Below are positions 53,601 to 61,254 of a DNA stretch of 64,000 bases, piece after piece (within the stretch, counting starts at the first letter, position 1; every line of letters begins with the position of its first letter). The notes beneath the pieces are model-generated. The model worked only from the letters and a program-made list of their open reading frames with translations, did no database searches and was not told the DNA's origin. The stretch is taken from the NCBI GenBank assembly GCA_016716325.1, contig JADJWO010000001.1, positions 62,001 to 126,000 of the forward strand, read 5' to 3'. A program made the position numbers and the translations under genes. Source of the DNA: Nitrosomonadales bacterium (GTDB taxonomy: Bacteria > Pseudomonadota > Gammaproteobacteria > Burkholderiales > Gallionellaceae).

Positions 53601-54793
53601 GTCGTGGTCGCGCCGCCTGTCAGAGTGATGGGCGCGCTCGAGCCGATCAACACTTTGACGCCCGTCACCGGTTCGTAGTCATACAGACTCACGATCACAG
53701 TGTCGGTGACCGCGCCGCCTCTGAGGCTGGCGCTACCGGTTGGGTTTGCGCCGATATTGGTGGCAACTGCGTAATCTGAATTGAGGTACCACCTCGAATG
53801 TGTATAAGCACCAACAGGATGATTCCTTGAGCGGGCGCTGGTTACAGGACAAGTGTTTACCGGATTCAGCGACGCAGTGATAACCGGCGGGATGTTCTGA
53901 TCCGCACCTGTCACGTTGGTTGTGCCATCGAATCCGATGTTCACGCCATTCGTCGTGTCATGGTAATAAGTAACCGGCACTGCGCCACCGCCGCCGGGGG
54001 TATAGGTGATGGTCACCAGTCCGGGGGCGCCGTTGCCTCCGGAAGTGCTTCTTTCGGCGCCGCCGCCGCCGCCGCCGCCGATACCGGAGGCCGGTGCCAA
54101 TCCGCTCACACTGTTGGCACAACCGCCATTACCACCGATACCACCACCGGCTGGTGCGGCAGCAGCAGTACAGGTCGCCCATGTGACCGGGCCGCTGGTG
54201 CCGTTGGCTGCCGTGCCGGCCGAGGAACCGCCGGGAGCGCCGCGCCCGGTATTGCTGTTGCGTCCGGTTCCGCCATTGCCGCCGGAGAACTTTATCGCCC
54301 CGACGCCGGCAGCGGCTGCCCCGCCGGCGCCGCCCAAACCGCCTGCCCCGCCCACGGGGACCGCGCCGCCCGCGCCGCCCTTGGCCATGATGGTCGCGGC
54401 ACTGTTGAACCAGGAATCCCCGCCCACGCCGCCATTGCCGCCGGCGACCCCGATGCCGCCGGTGCCGACGGTAACCGTGTAGATCGTTCCGGGAACCACT
54501 GGGATGGCGGTGGTTTTCGAATACGCGCCGCCGCCGCCGCCGCCGCCGCCATCGGTAGTGGTCGGGTTGCCGCCGCCCGCGCCGCCGCCACCCCAGACTT
54601 CGACATCCACCGAAGTGACGCCCGCCGGTGCGGTCCATGTGCCGGTGGCAGGGATGACGTCCGTCACGGCTTGCGCGCCCTGCATGCCGGCCAGCAACAA
54701 TCCACCCAGCAACAGCGGCAGCAGGAATTTCCTGAACGTTTCGCGCGGTGCGAAGAAGGCTGTGGCGTGTTTAAGGTCGGTGGTTTGTGTCAT
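50675..54793 (-). CDS. MshQ-like protein with glycine-rich and LamG-like domains (paralogue B)
   Basis: 1372 residues. The signal peptide (FRKFLLPLLLGGLLLAGMQG) ends near QAV. The glycine-rich head (WTAPAGVTSVDVEVWGGGGA and onward, to about 275) and the following TYYHDTTNGVNIGFDG domain parallel paralogue A. A LamG/concanavalin-A-like domain (about 465-665: EYHMDEASWNGTANEVAD, LTVTAWLKPARW, GAWTHVALVYASGS, FDGMIDEVKIFNTAL) is present only here. The C-terminal DUF6701-type region ends NTARATFGVYKGDKAFIYLREAY, nearly identical to A. The ATG at 54793 has GAGAAAG seven bases upstream; a second possible start is 54808. It is likely a secreted surface protein that binds polysaccharide or a surface. 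Confidence 0.83.
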   Translation of the reverse strand: MTQTTDLKHATAFFAPRETFRKFLLPLLLGGLLLAGMQGAQAVTDVIPATGTWTAPAGVTSVDVEVWGGGGAGGGNPTTTDGGGGGGGGAYSKTTAIPVVPGTIYTVTVGTGGIGVAGGNGGVGGDSWFNSAATIMAKGGAGGAVPVGGAGGLGGAGGAAAAGVGAIKFSGGNGGTGRNSNTGRGAPGGSSAGTAANGTSGPVTWATCTAAAAPAGGGIGGNGGCANSVSGLAPASGIGGGGGGGAERSTSGGNGAPGLVTITYTPGGGGAVPVTYYHDTTNGVNIGFDGTTNVTGADQNIPPVITASLNPVNTCPVTSARSRNHPVGAYTHSRWYLNSDYAVATNIGANPTGSASLRGGAVTDTVIVSLYDYEPVTGVKVLIGSSAPITLTGGATTTTYTYAISSPLYIMPAAHRLMLEYNFNQSVATDRARVYCSATASFITVTESPAAVVPVAEYHMDEASWNGTANEVADNSVNALHGTAFLGATTAPAKLCNGANLAANYVQVADNPLLDLPTALTVTAWLKPARWGGAPGKDALMTFLSKDTNYEAHINATGNVFWWWGTGSFASTATVPIGAWTHVALVYASGSQTIYINGAASGTAAFAGALPVNAMPLQIGDDQAFGGGTRRFDGMIDEVKIFNTALTPTEISTGYANENAGNNWDGSARTCVSLIDHVAVTAPANAMAFSATPVELAPHTAAHGALTGMTINLSTDTGLGDWSIGTGTGTLTPGPANSGQANYVFDALESSAILYFTYQTAGTVTINVTDAGGADMLLNTPVGEKANTIVYALPDYVFTDSACVHNIAFGAPGQTCAVLNWSPQVAGIDFSGIYLTALSAGVPTRFHPTQPRTRDMQFGLSCHNPVADAGIQAVFSTVTLPLCEANGATPASWSATTLTASFPGGVPSAGPYTFNYADVGNVELWTRDSAATTKVGASGIFTVAPHHFGFSGVTAVPALPFKAGNDFSATVTAYNGLAIPTTTPNFGQETPTAESVTLSFSKCQPTGTNSDPGTFSGTVGAFSGGAASSANLNWDEVGNGDLIATNDTYLGSTISATGNTGTGGTVCNGAGNVGPFVPDHFNTVVTAPMVCPGALTCPAGGLAYSGQAFTVNVSAMNAADVVTKNYDGTANTTPNFAKQVTLTAWDALGSITTQNPPSGDPGALSNGIVPAASFTQGKTETGTPATPYYRFATVPTAPTDIYIRAADADASSLRAVPASSIEGGAKVVNGRIMISNAHGSELLKLSIPVKAQYWNGTTYLNSATDSASSFVAATPPAASEIGFANFLKNLATIAVTGTPKTVTLTNGAGNFQLAAPGAGNDGSVDMTLPAVTGIACDVVPTPAGCYLLGNTARATFGVYKGDKAFIYLREAY

Positions 54794-55041
54794 TTGAATC
54801 TTTCTCATTTGTGCTCGGTTATACAGGGGATGTACGCATGAATACATGGCTTTCGAAGGTTGCGTCCCTATGGGGTGAATCCGGTATAACTATATAATTT
54901 AATGCCGGATAAAGTAACGTACTTACACGTGCGGATGGTACCTGAAATATGTGTTTATATCAATCCGTCGGGTGATGAGCGGCGCCGAGATGAGCAACGA
55001 ACGGTAGCCGGCAGTACGTAGATTCGTGGAAGTGGGTTAGT
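54794..55041. other. Intergenic region upstream of MshQ-like paralogue B
   Basis: About 250 bases between the start of paralogue B and the end of feoB (both on the minus strand). The stretch 54880-54960 is the most AT-rich non-coding DNA in this part (ACTATATAATTTAATGCCGG) and probably holds the promoter of paralogue B. No gene or repeat is seen. Confidence 0.5.
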
Positions 55042-56829
55042 CTAGTAGCCGAGCGCGCGCGCGCCCTGATAGAACGCGAAACTGATCAGCCAGGCCAGTG
55101 CCAGCGACCAGCCGATGGAGAGCAGGGTGAAGCCTGCGTTCTTCGATTCGCTGCGCAACGTGGCGATGGTGGACAGGCACGGCGTGTAGACCAGGGTGAA
55201 CAGCATGAAGCTGTAGGCTTGCACCCAGTCCAGTTGCAGACCCAGCGCGCCGTTGAGGGCTTCGCCGGAAAGACCGTAGATCACCGCGAGCGAACCGATC
55301 ACGATCTCCTTGGCGACGAAGCCGAAGATCAGCGCGATGGTGAGTTCCGGTGTGATGCCGATCGGCGCGAACACCGGCCGTAGCCAGTCGCCGATCATGC
55401 CGGACAGGGTGTCCGCGCTGGCGGGGACGGCGGATGGCGGCAGGTGGGTGAGTAGCCAGACCAGCACCACGCCGGCGATGATGAACTGGGTGGCGCGGCG
55501 CAGGAAGTGGTTCACTTCCAGCCAGCCGCGCATCATGATCTGCCGGGTGGTGGGGAAGCGGTACGGCGGCAGTTCCAGCACGAAGGGCTCGCTGTTCCTG
55601 AACTGGCCCTTGAACAGCAGCGCGGTGAGGATCGCGGCTCCGAAGCTGAACAGGTACAGGCTGAACAGTACCAGCGGTGCGGCTTGCGGGGAGAACAGCG
55701 CGGCGGTGATGAACACGAACACCTGCAGGCGCGCCGAGCACAGCGAGAACGGGATCACCAGCATGGTCAGCAGACGGATGGCGCGCGAGCGCATCACGCG
55801 CGTGCCCATCAGCGCGGGCACGTTGCAGCCGAAGCCCATCAGCAGCATCACGAAACCGCGGCCGTCCAGCCCCATCTTCGCCATCAGCGCATCCATCAGG
55901 AACGCGGCGCGCGACAGGTAGCCGCTGTCCTCGACCAGCGCCATGAACAGGAAGAACAGCACGATGATTGGCACGAAGGCGGCGACGGTGGCGACGCCGT
56001 TGTACACGCCGTCCAGCAGCAGCCCGTTCAGCATCGCGGGCAGTCCGGAAAACAGCGGTTCGAGCGCGGCGGTGCGCAGCCAGTCCAGCACGAACGCGAC
56101 GCCCGTCTGCAACGGCTGGCCGAGGAAGAAGATGCCCTGGAACAGCAGGTACATGATGCCGAAAAAGATCGGCAGTCCCAGCCACGGGTGCAGCATCACG
56201 TGGTCGAGTTTTTCGGTGAGGTTGTCGGGCAGGCGCGCCGGGACCTGCACGGCGTGTTTCATCAGGCGCGCCATCTCCGTCTCGATGTGTTCGTCCTGTT
56301 CCAGCTGGCTGCGCAACTGTTCCGCCATGCCCGGCGTGGGATAGCGCAGCGCCCTGGTGACGGCCTGCATCGCCTCGGGATAACCCGTGCCGTATTTGCC
56401 GCTGAGCAGGTAGATCGGCATGTCGATCATCTCGGACATTTTCCTGCTGTCGATGGTGATGCCGTATTTCTTCGCCTCGTCGGCCATGTTGAGCAGCACC
56501 ACCACGTTCATGTTGAGCTGCTTGAGCTGCAACAGCAGGCTCATCTGGCGTTCGATCTGCGTGGCGTTGAGGATGACCAGCGCGAGGTCCGGCACGTTGT
56601 CGTGCAGGAAATGGCGCACCACCTGTTCGTCGTCGGAAAACCCGTGCAGGTCGTAGATGCCGGGCAGGTCGATGATCTCCACCATGTCGTCGCCCAGCAG
56701 GATCTTGCCGCTGAGCAGTTCGACCGTGATGCCCGGCCAGTTGCCGACGCGCGCCGCGCCGCCGGTGATGCGGTTGAACAGCGTGGATTTGCCGGTGTTG
56801 GGCATGCCCAGTATGGCGATGCGTTTCAT
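55042..56829 (-). CDS. feoB: Ferrous iron transporter FeoB (short form)
   Basis: 595 residues. The N-terminal G domain has G1 GMPNTGKST (8-16), G2 threonine in PGITVE, G3 DLPGIYDL and G4 NMAD. Then comes the GDI-type helical region and a membrane domain from about residue 215 with the conserved GFGCNVPALMGTR, a gate Cys near the FGCN motif and the late YTPC. It imports Fe2+ across the inner membrane. It is about 180 residues shorter than E. coli FeoB (773), with the C-terminal tail ending right after the last helix. FeoA is encoded 10 bases upstream. No FeoC was found. Confidence 0.95.
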   Translation of the reverse strand: MKRIAILGMPNTGKSTLFNRITGGAARVGNWPGITVELLSGKILLGDDMVEIIDLPGIYDLHGFSDDEQVVRHFLHDNVPDLALVILNATQIERQMSLLLQLKQLNMNVVVLLNMADEAKKYGITIDSRKMSEMIDMPIYLLSGKYGTGYPEAMQAVTRALRYPTPGMAEQLRSQLEQDEHIETEMARLMKHAVQVPARLPDNLTEKLDHVMLHPWLGLPIFFGIMYLLFQGIFFLGQPLQTGVAFVLDWLRTAALEPLFSGLPAMLNGLLLDGVYNGVATVAAFVPIIVLFFLFMALVEDSGYLSRAAFLMDALMAKMGLDGRGFVMLLMGFGCNVPALMGTRVMRSRAIRLLTMLVIPFSLCSARLQVFVFITAALFSPQAAPLVLFSLYLFSFGAAILTALLFKGQFRNSEPFVLELPPYRFPTTRQIMMRGWLEVNHFLRRATQFIIAGVVLVWLLTHLPPSAVPASADTLSGMIGDWLRPVFAPIGITPELTIALIFGFVAKEIVIGSLAVIYGLSGEALNGALGLQLDWVQAYSFMLFTLVYTPCLSTIATLRSESKNAGFTLLSIGWSLALAWLISFAFYQGARALGY

Positions 56830-56839
56830 GGGATCGCCT

Positions 56840-57073
56840 TCATGTTCTGCTGATCTCGATCTTTGCCGCTTCGCTGCGCCGCAGCAGGATGTCGGTCGTG
56901 CCGATGCGCACCTGCAGCGGGCCGGAGAAACTGGCCTTGCGGATCAGTTCGACCCGCTTGCCATTGCGGAAGCCCAGCGCCAGCAGGCGCTGGTGCAGCG
57001 CCTCTTCGGCGCGGATCGCGACGATGGTGGCGGTATCGCCGGGATGCAATGCGGCAAGGGTGGTTCCGGACAT
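56840..57073 (-). CDS. feoA: FeoA, SH3-like partner of FeoB
   Basis: 77 residues. A typical FeoA beta-barrel: LAALHPGDTATIVAI near the start, LGFRNGKRVELIRKASF in the middle and DILLRRSEAAKIEI at the end. FeoA is needed for FeoB transport in other bacteria and probably touches the FeoB G domain. It is the first gene of a feoA-feoB operon with a 10-base gap. No obvious Fur box was recognised upstream, although ferrous-uptake operons are usually Fur- or FNR-controlled. Confidence 0.94.
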   Translation of the reverse strand: MSGTTLAALHPGDTATIVAIRAEEALHQRLLALGFRNGKRVELIRKASFSGPLQVRIGTTDILLRRSEAAKIEISRT

Positions 57074-57107
57074 GACGATGGGTATGTTTCGAAGGTGCCC
57101 GCATTAT

Positions 57108-57136
57108 TCCATAGCCTGGCGGCATTTGTCGCGCAA
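57108..57136 (-). promoter_or_regulatory. Candidate feoAB promoter
   Basis: On the minus strand, TTGCGC (57131-57136), 17 bases and TATGGA (57108-57113). Only four of six positions match the -10 consensus, so this is tentative. Confidence 0.3.
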
Positions 57137-57345
57137 GGCTTTGGAAACCACGGAAAACCTACTGCGCGACTCGATTCACCCGCAAGGGGTAGGCCGGTGG
57201 GTGTCCGGCGGCTTCGCCGCCACCCATCCGCTCGCAGCGTTGCGCGGTACTCACTTCCTCGCCTATCTATTCGATATGTCTCGGTCGTTCCGTTCCGTGC
57301 GCCTTGCACTTGAGCCGCTCGCTACGGTTTTTCGGGGTTCCCTTT
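57136..57345. repeat. Long imperfect palindrome between feoA and dapA
   Basis: The left arm (GGAAACCACGGAAAACC, about 57143 on) and the right arm (CGGTTTTTCGGGGTTCC, about 57325-57341) pair imperfectly. An internal hairpin is GGTGGGTGTCCGGCGG / CCGCCACCCATCC. A similar element lies at 63449-63597. It occupies most of the 328-base gene-free gap (57074-57401). No gene is credible inside. Confidence 0.5.
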
Positions 57346-57373
57346 GGTGATGGTAGGGGGATTGGGGTAGAAT
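57344..57373 (+). promoter_or_regulatory. Candidate dapA promoter
   Basis: TTGGTG (57344-57349), 18 bases and TAGAAT (57368-57373) precede the dapA ATG by about 30 bases. Confidence 0.45.
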
Positions 57374-57401
57374 GCGGCCTTTATTTTTGTTGGCCTGAAA
57401 A

Positions 57402-58280
57402 ATGATCAAAGGCAGTATCGTGGCAATCGTCACGCCGATGCATGAGGATAGCGGTCTCGACCTGGAAGCGTTCCGTGCGCTGATCGATTTCCATATCGAA
57501 CAGGGCACCGACGCTATCGTGGTGGTGGGGACCACCGGCGAATCGCCGACCGTGGATGTGGAAGAGCATGAACTGCTGATCGCCGAGACCGTGAAGCATG
57601 TCGCCGGGCGGCTCCCGGTGATCGCGGGCACCGGCGCGAACTCGACACGCGAGGCGATCGAACTGGCCGCCTTCGCGAAGAAGGCCGGGGCGGATGCCTC
57701 GCTGAGCGTGGTGCCTTACTACAACAAACCGACCCAGGAAGGGCTCTACCGCCACTTCAGGGCCATCGCCGAAGCGGTGGACATGCCGCACATCCTGTAT
57801 AACGTGCCGGGGCGCACGGTGGCGGACATGAACAACGACACGGTGCTGCGGCTGGCGCAGATCCCCAACATCGTCGGCATCAAGGACGCGACCGGCGACA
57901 TCTCGCGCGGCAGCGATCTGTTGCGGCGCGCTCCGGATGACTTCGCCGTCTACAGCGGCGACGACGCCAGCACACTGGCGCTGATGCTGCTCGGTGCGCA
58001 CGGCACCATCTCGGTGACGGCCAATGTCGCGCCGAAGCTGATGCACGGGATGTGCATGGCCGCGCTGAACGGCGAAGTGGAGAAAGCGCGCGAGATCAAT
58101 TTCCGGTTGCTTGGTTTGCACCGCAACCTGTTCGTCGAGGCCAACCCGATCCCGGTGAAGTGGGCGGTGGCCAGGATGGGCAAGGCGAAGAACCATCTGC
58201 GCCTGCCGTTGACGCCGCTGTCGCAAGGCGCACAGGAAGTCGTCGAACAGGCCATGCGTCAGGCTGGCGTACTCAACTAA
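57402..58280 (+). CDS. dapA: 4-Hydroxy-tetrahydrodipicolinate synthase
   Basis: 292 residues, the normal DapA length. It condenses pyruvate with aspartate semialdehyde in lysine and diaminopimelate synthesis. Landmark residues: GTTGESPT (43-50) with the T44/T45 proton relay, Y133 in ILYNVPGRT, R138, and the Schiff-base lysine K161 in GIKDATGD. The product is a cytoplasmic tetramer in relatives. bamC follows 28 bases downstream, an arrangement common in beta- and gammaproteobacteria. Confidence 0.97.
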   Translation: MIKGSIVAIVTPMHEDSGLDLEAFRALIDFHIEQGTDAIVVVGTTGESPTVDVEEHELLIAETVKHVAGRLPVIAGTGANSTREAIELAAFAKKAGADASLSVVPYYNKPTQEGLYRHFRAIAEAVDMPHILYNVPGRTVADMNNDTVLRLAQIPNIVGIKDATGDISRGSDLLRRAPDDFAVYSGDDASTLALMLLGAHGTISVTANVAPKLMHGMCMAALNGEVEKAREINFRLLGLHRNLFVEANPIPVKWAVARMGKAKNHLRLPLTPLSQGAQEVVEQAMRQAGVLN

Positions 58281-58308
58281 ATTCAGGCTGTTGCGCAGGA
58301 GAGAGACA

Positions 58309-59433
58309 ATGAAAGTTTTGCATATCGGGATTGCCGGCGTGGCGCTGGTTTCGTTGGTGGGCTGCAGCTCGATCGGGCTGGGCAGCAAGCGTATCGATTA
58401 CCGGAGCGGCGCAGAGAACGTGCCCTCCCTCGAGATCCCGCCAGACCTGACGGCGCCGAGCCGGGACGAACGTTATATGGTGCCGGGCGCCGACGAGGAG
58501 GTCTTCGCGACCTACTCGGATTACAGCAAGGGCGGTTCGGTGTCAGCGCCGCGCGTCAGTGCCGGGGTGTTGCCGGAAATGCGCAACGTGCACATGGAGC
58601 GCAACGGCACGCAACGCTGGCTGGTGGTGAACGACCGTGCCGAAAAGGTATGGCCGGAGGTCAAGGCGTTCTGGCAGGGGATCGGGCTGACCATCGCCAG
58701 CGAGGATCAGGCGGCGGGACTGATGGAGACCAACTGGGCGGAGAACCGCGCCAATATCCAGCAGGGTCCGGTCCGCAGCGCGATCGGCAAGGTGTTCGAC
58801 AACATCTATTCGTCGGGCGAGCGCGACCAGTATCGCATCCGCCTGGAACGCGGCAAGGATGGCGGTAGCACCGAGATTTATGTCACCCATCGCGGTATGG
58901 AGGAAGTGCTTGCCGCCGACGGCAATACTTCCAAATGGCAGCCGCGCGCTGCAGACCCGGAGATGGAAGCCGAGGTATTGCAACGTCTGATGGTGCATCT
59001 GGGCGGCAACAAGGTACAGGCGGCACAGGAGATCGCGGCAGGCGATGCCGCTCATGGCGCGACGCCTGCGGCACCGGCGGGCGACGGCAAGGCGGAGCTG
59101 CTGGAGATATTCGATGGCAGCAGCATCGTCGTGATCAACGATGCCTTCGACAGGAGCTGGCGCAGGGTCGGGCTGGCGATCGAGCGCGCCGGGCTGGCGG
59201 TGGAGGACAAGGATCGTATCAGGGGTATCTATTTCCTGCGTCCGGTCAAGGCGGAAAGCGGCTGGATGGACAAGCTGCAGTTCTGGAAGGACAGTAACTC
59301 CGAGCTGCGCTATCGCGTGAACGTCAAGGACGGCGGCGTGTCCTGCGAGGTTTCGGTCACCGATCAGGACGGTACGCACGACGATGCGACCAAACGGATG
59401 ATCGAGGCTATCTACAAGAACATCGACCGGTAA
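58309..59433 (+). CDS. bamC: Outer-membrane assembly lipoprotein BamC
   Basis: 374 residues. The lipobox LVGCSS (Cys near residue 18) marks a lipoprotein; the following basic/acidic linker (KRIDYRSGAENVPSLEIPPDLTAP) is the conserved BamC N-terminal segment that contacts BamD. Two BamC grip-type domains follow (about 95-225 and 260-370, each with a W....V..RA/ERAGL pattern). It belongs to the BAM complex that inserts barrel proteins such as TpsB. The ATG at 58309 has AGGAGAG upstream. It is co-directional with dapA. Confidence 0.92.
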   Translation: MKVLHIGIAGVALVSLVGCSSIGLGSKRIDYRSGAENVPSLEIPPDLTAPSRDERYMVPGADEEVFATYSDYSKGGSVSAPRVSAGVLPEMRNVHMERNGTQRWLVVNDRAEKVWPEVKAFWQGIGLTIASEDQAAGLMETNWAENRANIQQGPVRSAIGKVFDNIYSSGERDQYRIRLERGKDGGSTEIYVTHRGMEEVLAADGNTSKWQPRAADPEMEAEVLQRLMVHLGGNKVQAAQEIAAGDAAHGATPAAPAGDGKAELLEIFDGSSIVVINDAFDRSWRRVGLAIERAGLAVEDKDRIRGIYFLRPVKAESGWMDKLQFWKDSNSELRYRVNVKDGGVSCEVSVTDQDGTHDDATKRMIEAIYKNIDR

Positions 59434-59558
59434 ATTCCAATCCCGTTTCATCGGTGAAACTGTGTTGGCTTTCCCGCGCACTCCTTGCCGTGCTGCCAGC
59501 ACTGTCTGCGTCGTTTGCTCCTCGCCGCCTTGTTTGACCGTCGAAATGGAATTGGAAT
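59434..59558. repeat. Imperfect inverted repeat between bamC and MBL gene
   Basis: ATTCCAATCCCGTTTC (59434-59449) and GAAATGGAATTGGAA (59544-59558) pair with a few mismatches across about 95 bases. The right arm reaches to six bases before the next ATG. Confidence 0.4.
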
Positions 59559-59564
59559 AAGTAC

Positions 59565-60332
59565 ATGAGGTTCGCTTCACTGGGCAGCGGTAGCGAAGGC
59601 AACGCCTTGCTGGTCGGCGCCGGACGGACGCTGGTGTTGCTGGATTGCGGCTTCGGCTTGCGGGATACGACGCTGCGCTTGGCGCGCCTGGGCGTTTCTC
59701 CGGAACAGTTGAGCGGTATCGTGGTCACCCACGAGCATGGCGACCACATCGGCGGTGTGGCGCGCCTGGCGCACAAGTTCAAGCTGCCAGTCTGGCTGAC
59801 GCACGGCACCTTGCGGGTGCAGTCGAAAAGGTTGTCCGGACTTTCCCTCCTCCACGAGATCGATCCCCATCAGTCGTTCGCCGTCGGCGATGTGGAGGTT
59901 CAGCCCTATCCGGTGCCGCACGATGCCGCCGAGCCCGTGCAATTCGTGTTCGGCGACGGAGCGAGGCGGCTGGGCGTGTTGACCGATGCCGGTTGCGGCA
60001 CGCCTTACATCGAAGCGACGCTGAACGGTTGTGATGCGCTGGTGCTGGAGTGCAACCACGACAGCGACATGCTGAGGAACGGCGAATATCACTATTCACT
60101 CAAGCAGCGCGTCGCCGGGCGTTTCGGTCATCTCAGCAATGACGAAGCAGCAGCCATCCTTGCCAGGCTTGATTCGACCCGCCTGCAGCACCTGGTCGCG
60201 GCGCATCTCAGCCGCAACAACAATCTGCCGGAACTGGTCGTGCAGGCTTTGTGCGGTGCGCTGGATTGTGAACGGGAATGGGTGGGGGTGGCGACGCAGG
60301 AGGAGGGCTTCGTCTGGCGCGAGATATTTTGA
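59565..60332 (+). CDS. MBL-fold metallo-hydrolase (YycJ/WalJ-like)
   Basis: 255 residues. It starts MRFASLGSGSEGNA, characteristic of the YycJ group. It has the metal motif HEHGDH (THEHGDHIGG, about residue 55), a later His in PVPHDAAEP, the Asp in LTDAGCGT and a Glu-Cys-Asn-His segment (LVLECNHD) typical of this group, with a final HLSRNNN. Relatives include 5'-3' exonuclease-like and cell-wall-linked proteins; the substrate is not known. The start is supported by family alignment rather than by a strong ribosome site. A bidirectional terminator follows. Confidence 0.88.
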   Translation: MRFASLGSGSEGNALLVGAGRTLVLLDCGFGLRDTTLRLARLGVSPEQLSGIVVTHEHGDHIGGVARLAHKFKLPVWLTHGTLRVQSKRLSGLSLLHEIDPHQSFAVGDVEVQPYPVPHDAAEPVQFVFGDGARRLGVLTDAGCGTPYIEATLNGCDALVLECNHDSDMLRNGEYHYSLKQRVAGRFGHLSNDEAAAILARLDSTRLQHLVAAHLSRNNNLPELVVQALCGALDCEREWVGVATQEEGFVWREIF

Positions 60333-60350
60333 CGCCTGGACGGGGAAAAC

Positions 60351-60378
60351 AAAAAAGCCGACTTGCGTCGGCTTTTTT
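60351..60378. terminator. Bidirectional terminator
   Basis: AAAAAAGCCGAC-TTGC-GTCGGCTTTTTT has a 12-base stem with T-runs in both directions. It serves the MBL gene and the opposing lipoprotein gene. Confidence 0.93.
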
Positions 60379-60399
60379 GTTGCTTGAAAAACCGGCCGC

Positions 60400-60603
60400 T
60401 TAGTGAGGCGCGTGTTCTTCGGCAGCAGCAGGAGCGGAAGCAGCAGCTTCAACAGCAGCAGGAGCGGAAGCAGCAGCTTCAACAGCAGGAGCAGCAGGTG
60501 CTTCAACGGCAGGAGCTTCAACAACAGGAGCTTCAGCAGCTTTTTCACCGCAAGCGGTCAGAGCCAGGGCCAACAGGGCAACAACGAGAGCAGAGCGTTT
60601 CAT
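60400..60603 (-). CDS. Small Ala/Glu/Pro-rich lipoprotein
   Basis: 67 residues. A short signal (MKRSALVVALLALAL) ends in the lipobox LTACG, then a low-complexity Ala/Glu/Val/Pro tail with a 10-residue repeat (VEAAASAPAA) and the end EEHAPH. No domain. GAGGAA sits five bases before the ATG at 60603. A longer frame extending upstream is not credible because the signal peptide starts here. It is probably an envelope lipoprotein whose tail acts as a spacer; function unknown. Confidence 0.75.
   Translation of the reverse strand: MKRSALVVALLALALTACGEKAAEAPVVEAPAVEAPAAPAVEAAASAPAAVEAAASAPAAAEEHAPH
60424..60483 (-). repeat. 30-base tandem repeat in lipoprotein gene
   Basis: Two nearly exact copies of GGAGCGGAAGCAGCAGCTTC with its flanks, 30 bases apart (for example 60431 and 60461), encode the repeated VEAAASAPAA. 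Confidence 0.75.
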
Positions 60604-60746
60604 TTTTTCCTCGGGAAGATAATTAAGTTTCGATAAGTTTAAAAAGTCTATTAATACCCCCTTAAATTCAGGGGGGACCCGAATCAGAAGGCGGCGCATT
60701 CTAGCAAGTCCATACAGGAAAGCTAGGGGGTGGGCAACATTTATTT

Positions 60747-61238
60747 TTACAGGCCAATTTGTGTAGCAGAAACAGCTGGTTGCGATGACCCCCACATTTC
60801 CTGGAAACGCGCTTTCAGGGTGCGGGCGGCTTCCGGGTCGTGCTGCACAAGAATGCCGCGCGGATCGTCGAAATGAAATCGGCGCAGGCAATGTGCGTCG
60901 TCGGCGACGGCGAACGGCTCGGAGACCTGGCGCAGATGTTGCGGCGTCTGGTGGATGAACATGCTGCCGCTGAACTGGCGCAGCAACATCATCATGCGCG
61001 GGCAGCGCGTGGACAGGTAGTTCTTGTCGTGTGTCAGGACGAACAGCCGGTTGGCGGGACTGGACAGCAGGAAGTGGCGCAAGGTCTCGTAACGCGCTTC
61101 GCTGTTGAATCCCAGTCCGTCGTAGTCCTTTTCGAACAGGTACAGGTTGTGCTGAGCCAGCTGGCACAGCGTATCAAGGGCAGACGTGTAGTCTGCGATG
61201 CCGTCAAGGTGGGTGTGTTGCAGCGATTCGTCTGCCAT
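60747..61238 (-). CDS. DUF7931-like protein downstream of RoxA-like gene
   Basis: 163 residues, soluble, with no signal peptide. It contains FEKDYDGLGFNSEARYETLRHFLLSS, LFVLTHDKNYLSTRCPRMMMLL, FIHQTPQHLRQVSEPFAVADDAH and HFDDPRGILVQHDPEA. The layout recalls a phospholipase-D-like or nuclease-like fold fragment and matches what I recall as DUF7931. Function is unknown. It follows the RoxA-like gene after 16 bases, so the two are likely co-transcribed. Confidence 0.65.
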   Translation of the reverse strand: MADESLQHTHLDGIADYTSALDTLCQLAQHNLYLFEKDYDGLGFNSEARYETLRHFLLSSPANRLFVLTHDKNYLSTRCPRMMMLLRQFSGSMFIHQTPQHLRQVSEPFAVADDAHCLRRFHFDDPRGILVQHDPEAARTLKARFQEMWGSSQPAVSATQIGL

Positions 61239-61254
61239 GATGATCTCCCGGGGG

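Noticed and set aside
59461..59560. Small RNA or riboswitch before the MBL gene
   Set aside because: Only one imperfect inverted repeat is visible and no known riboswitch motif can be recognised.
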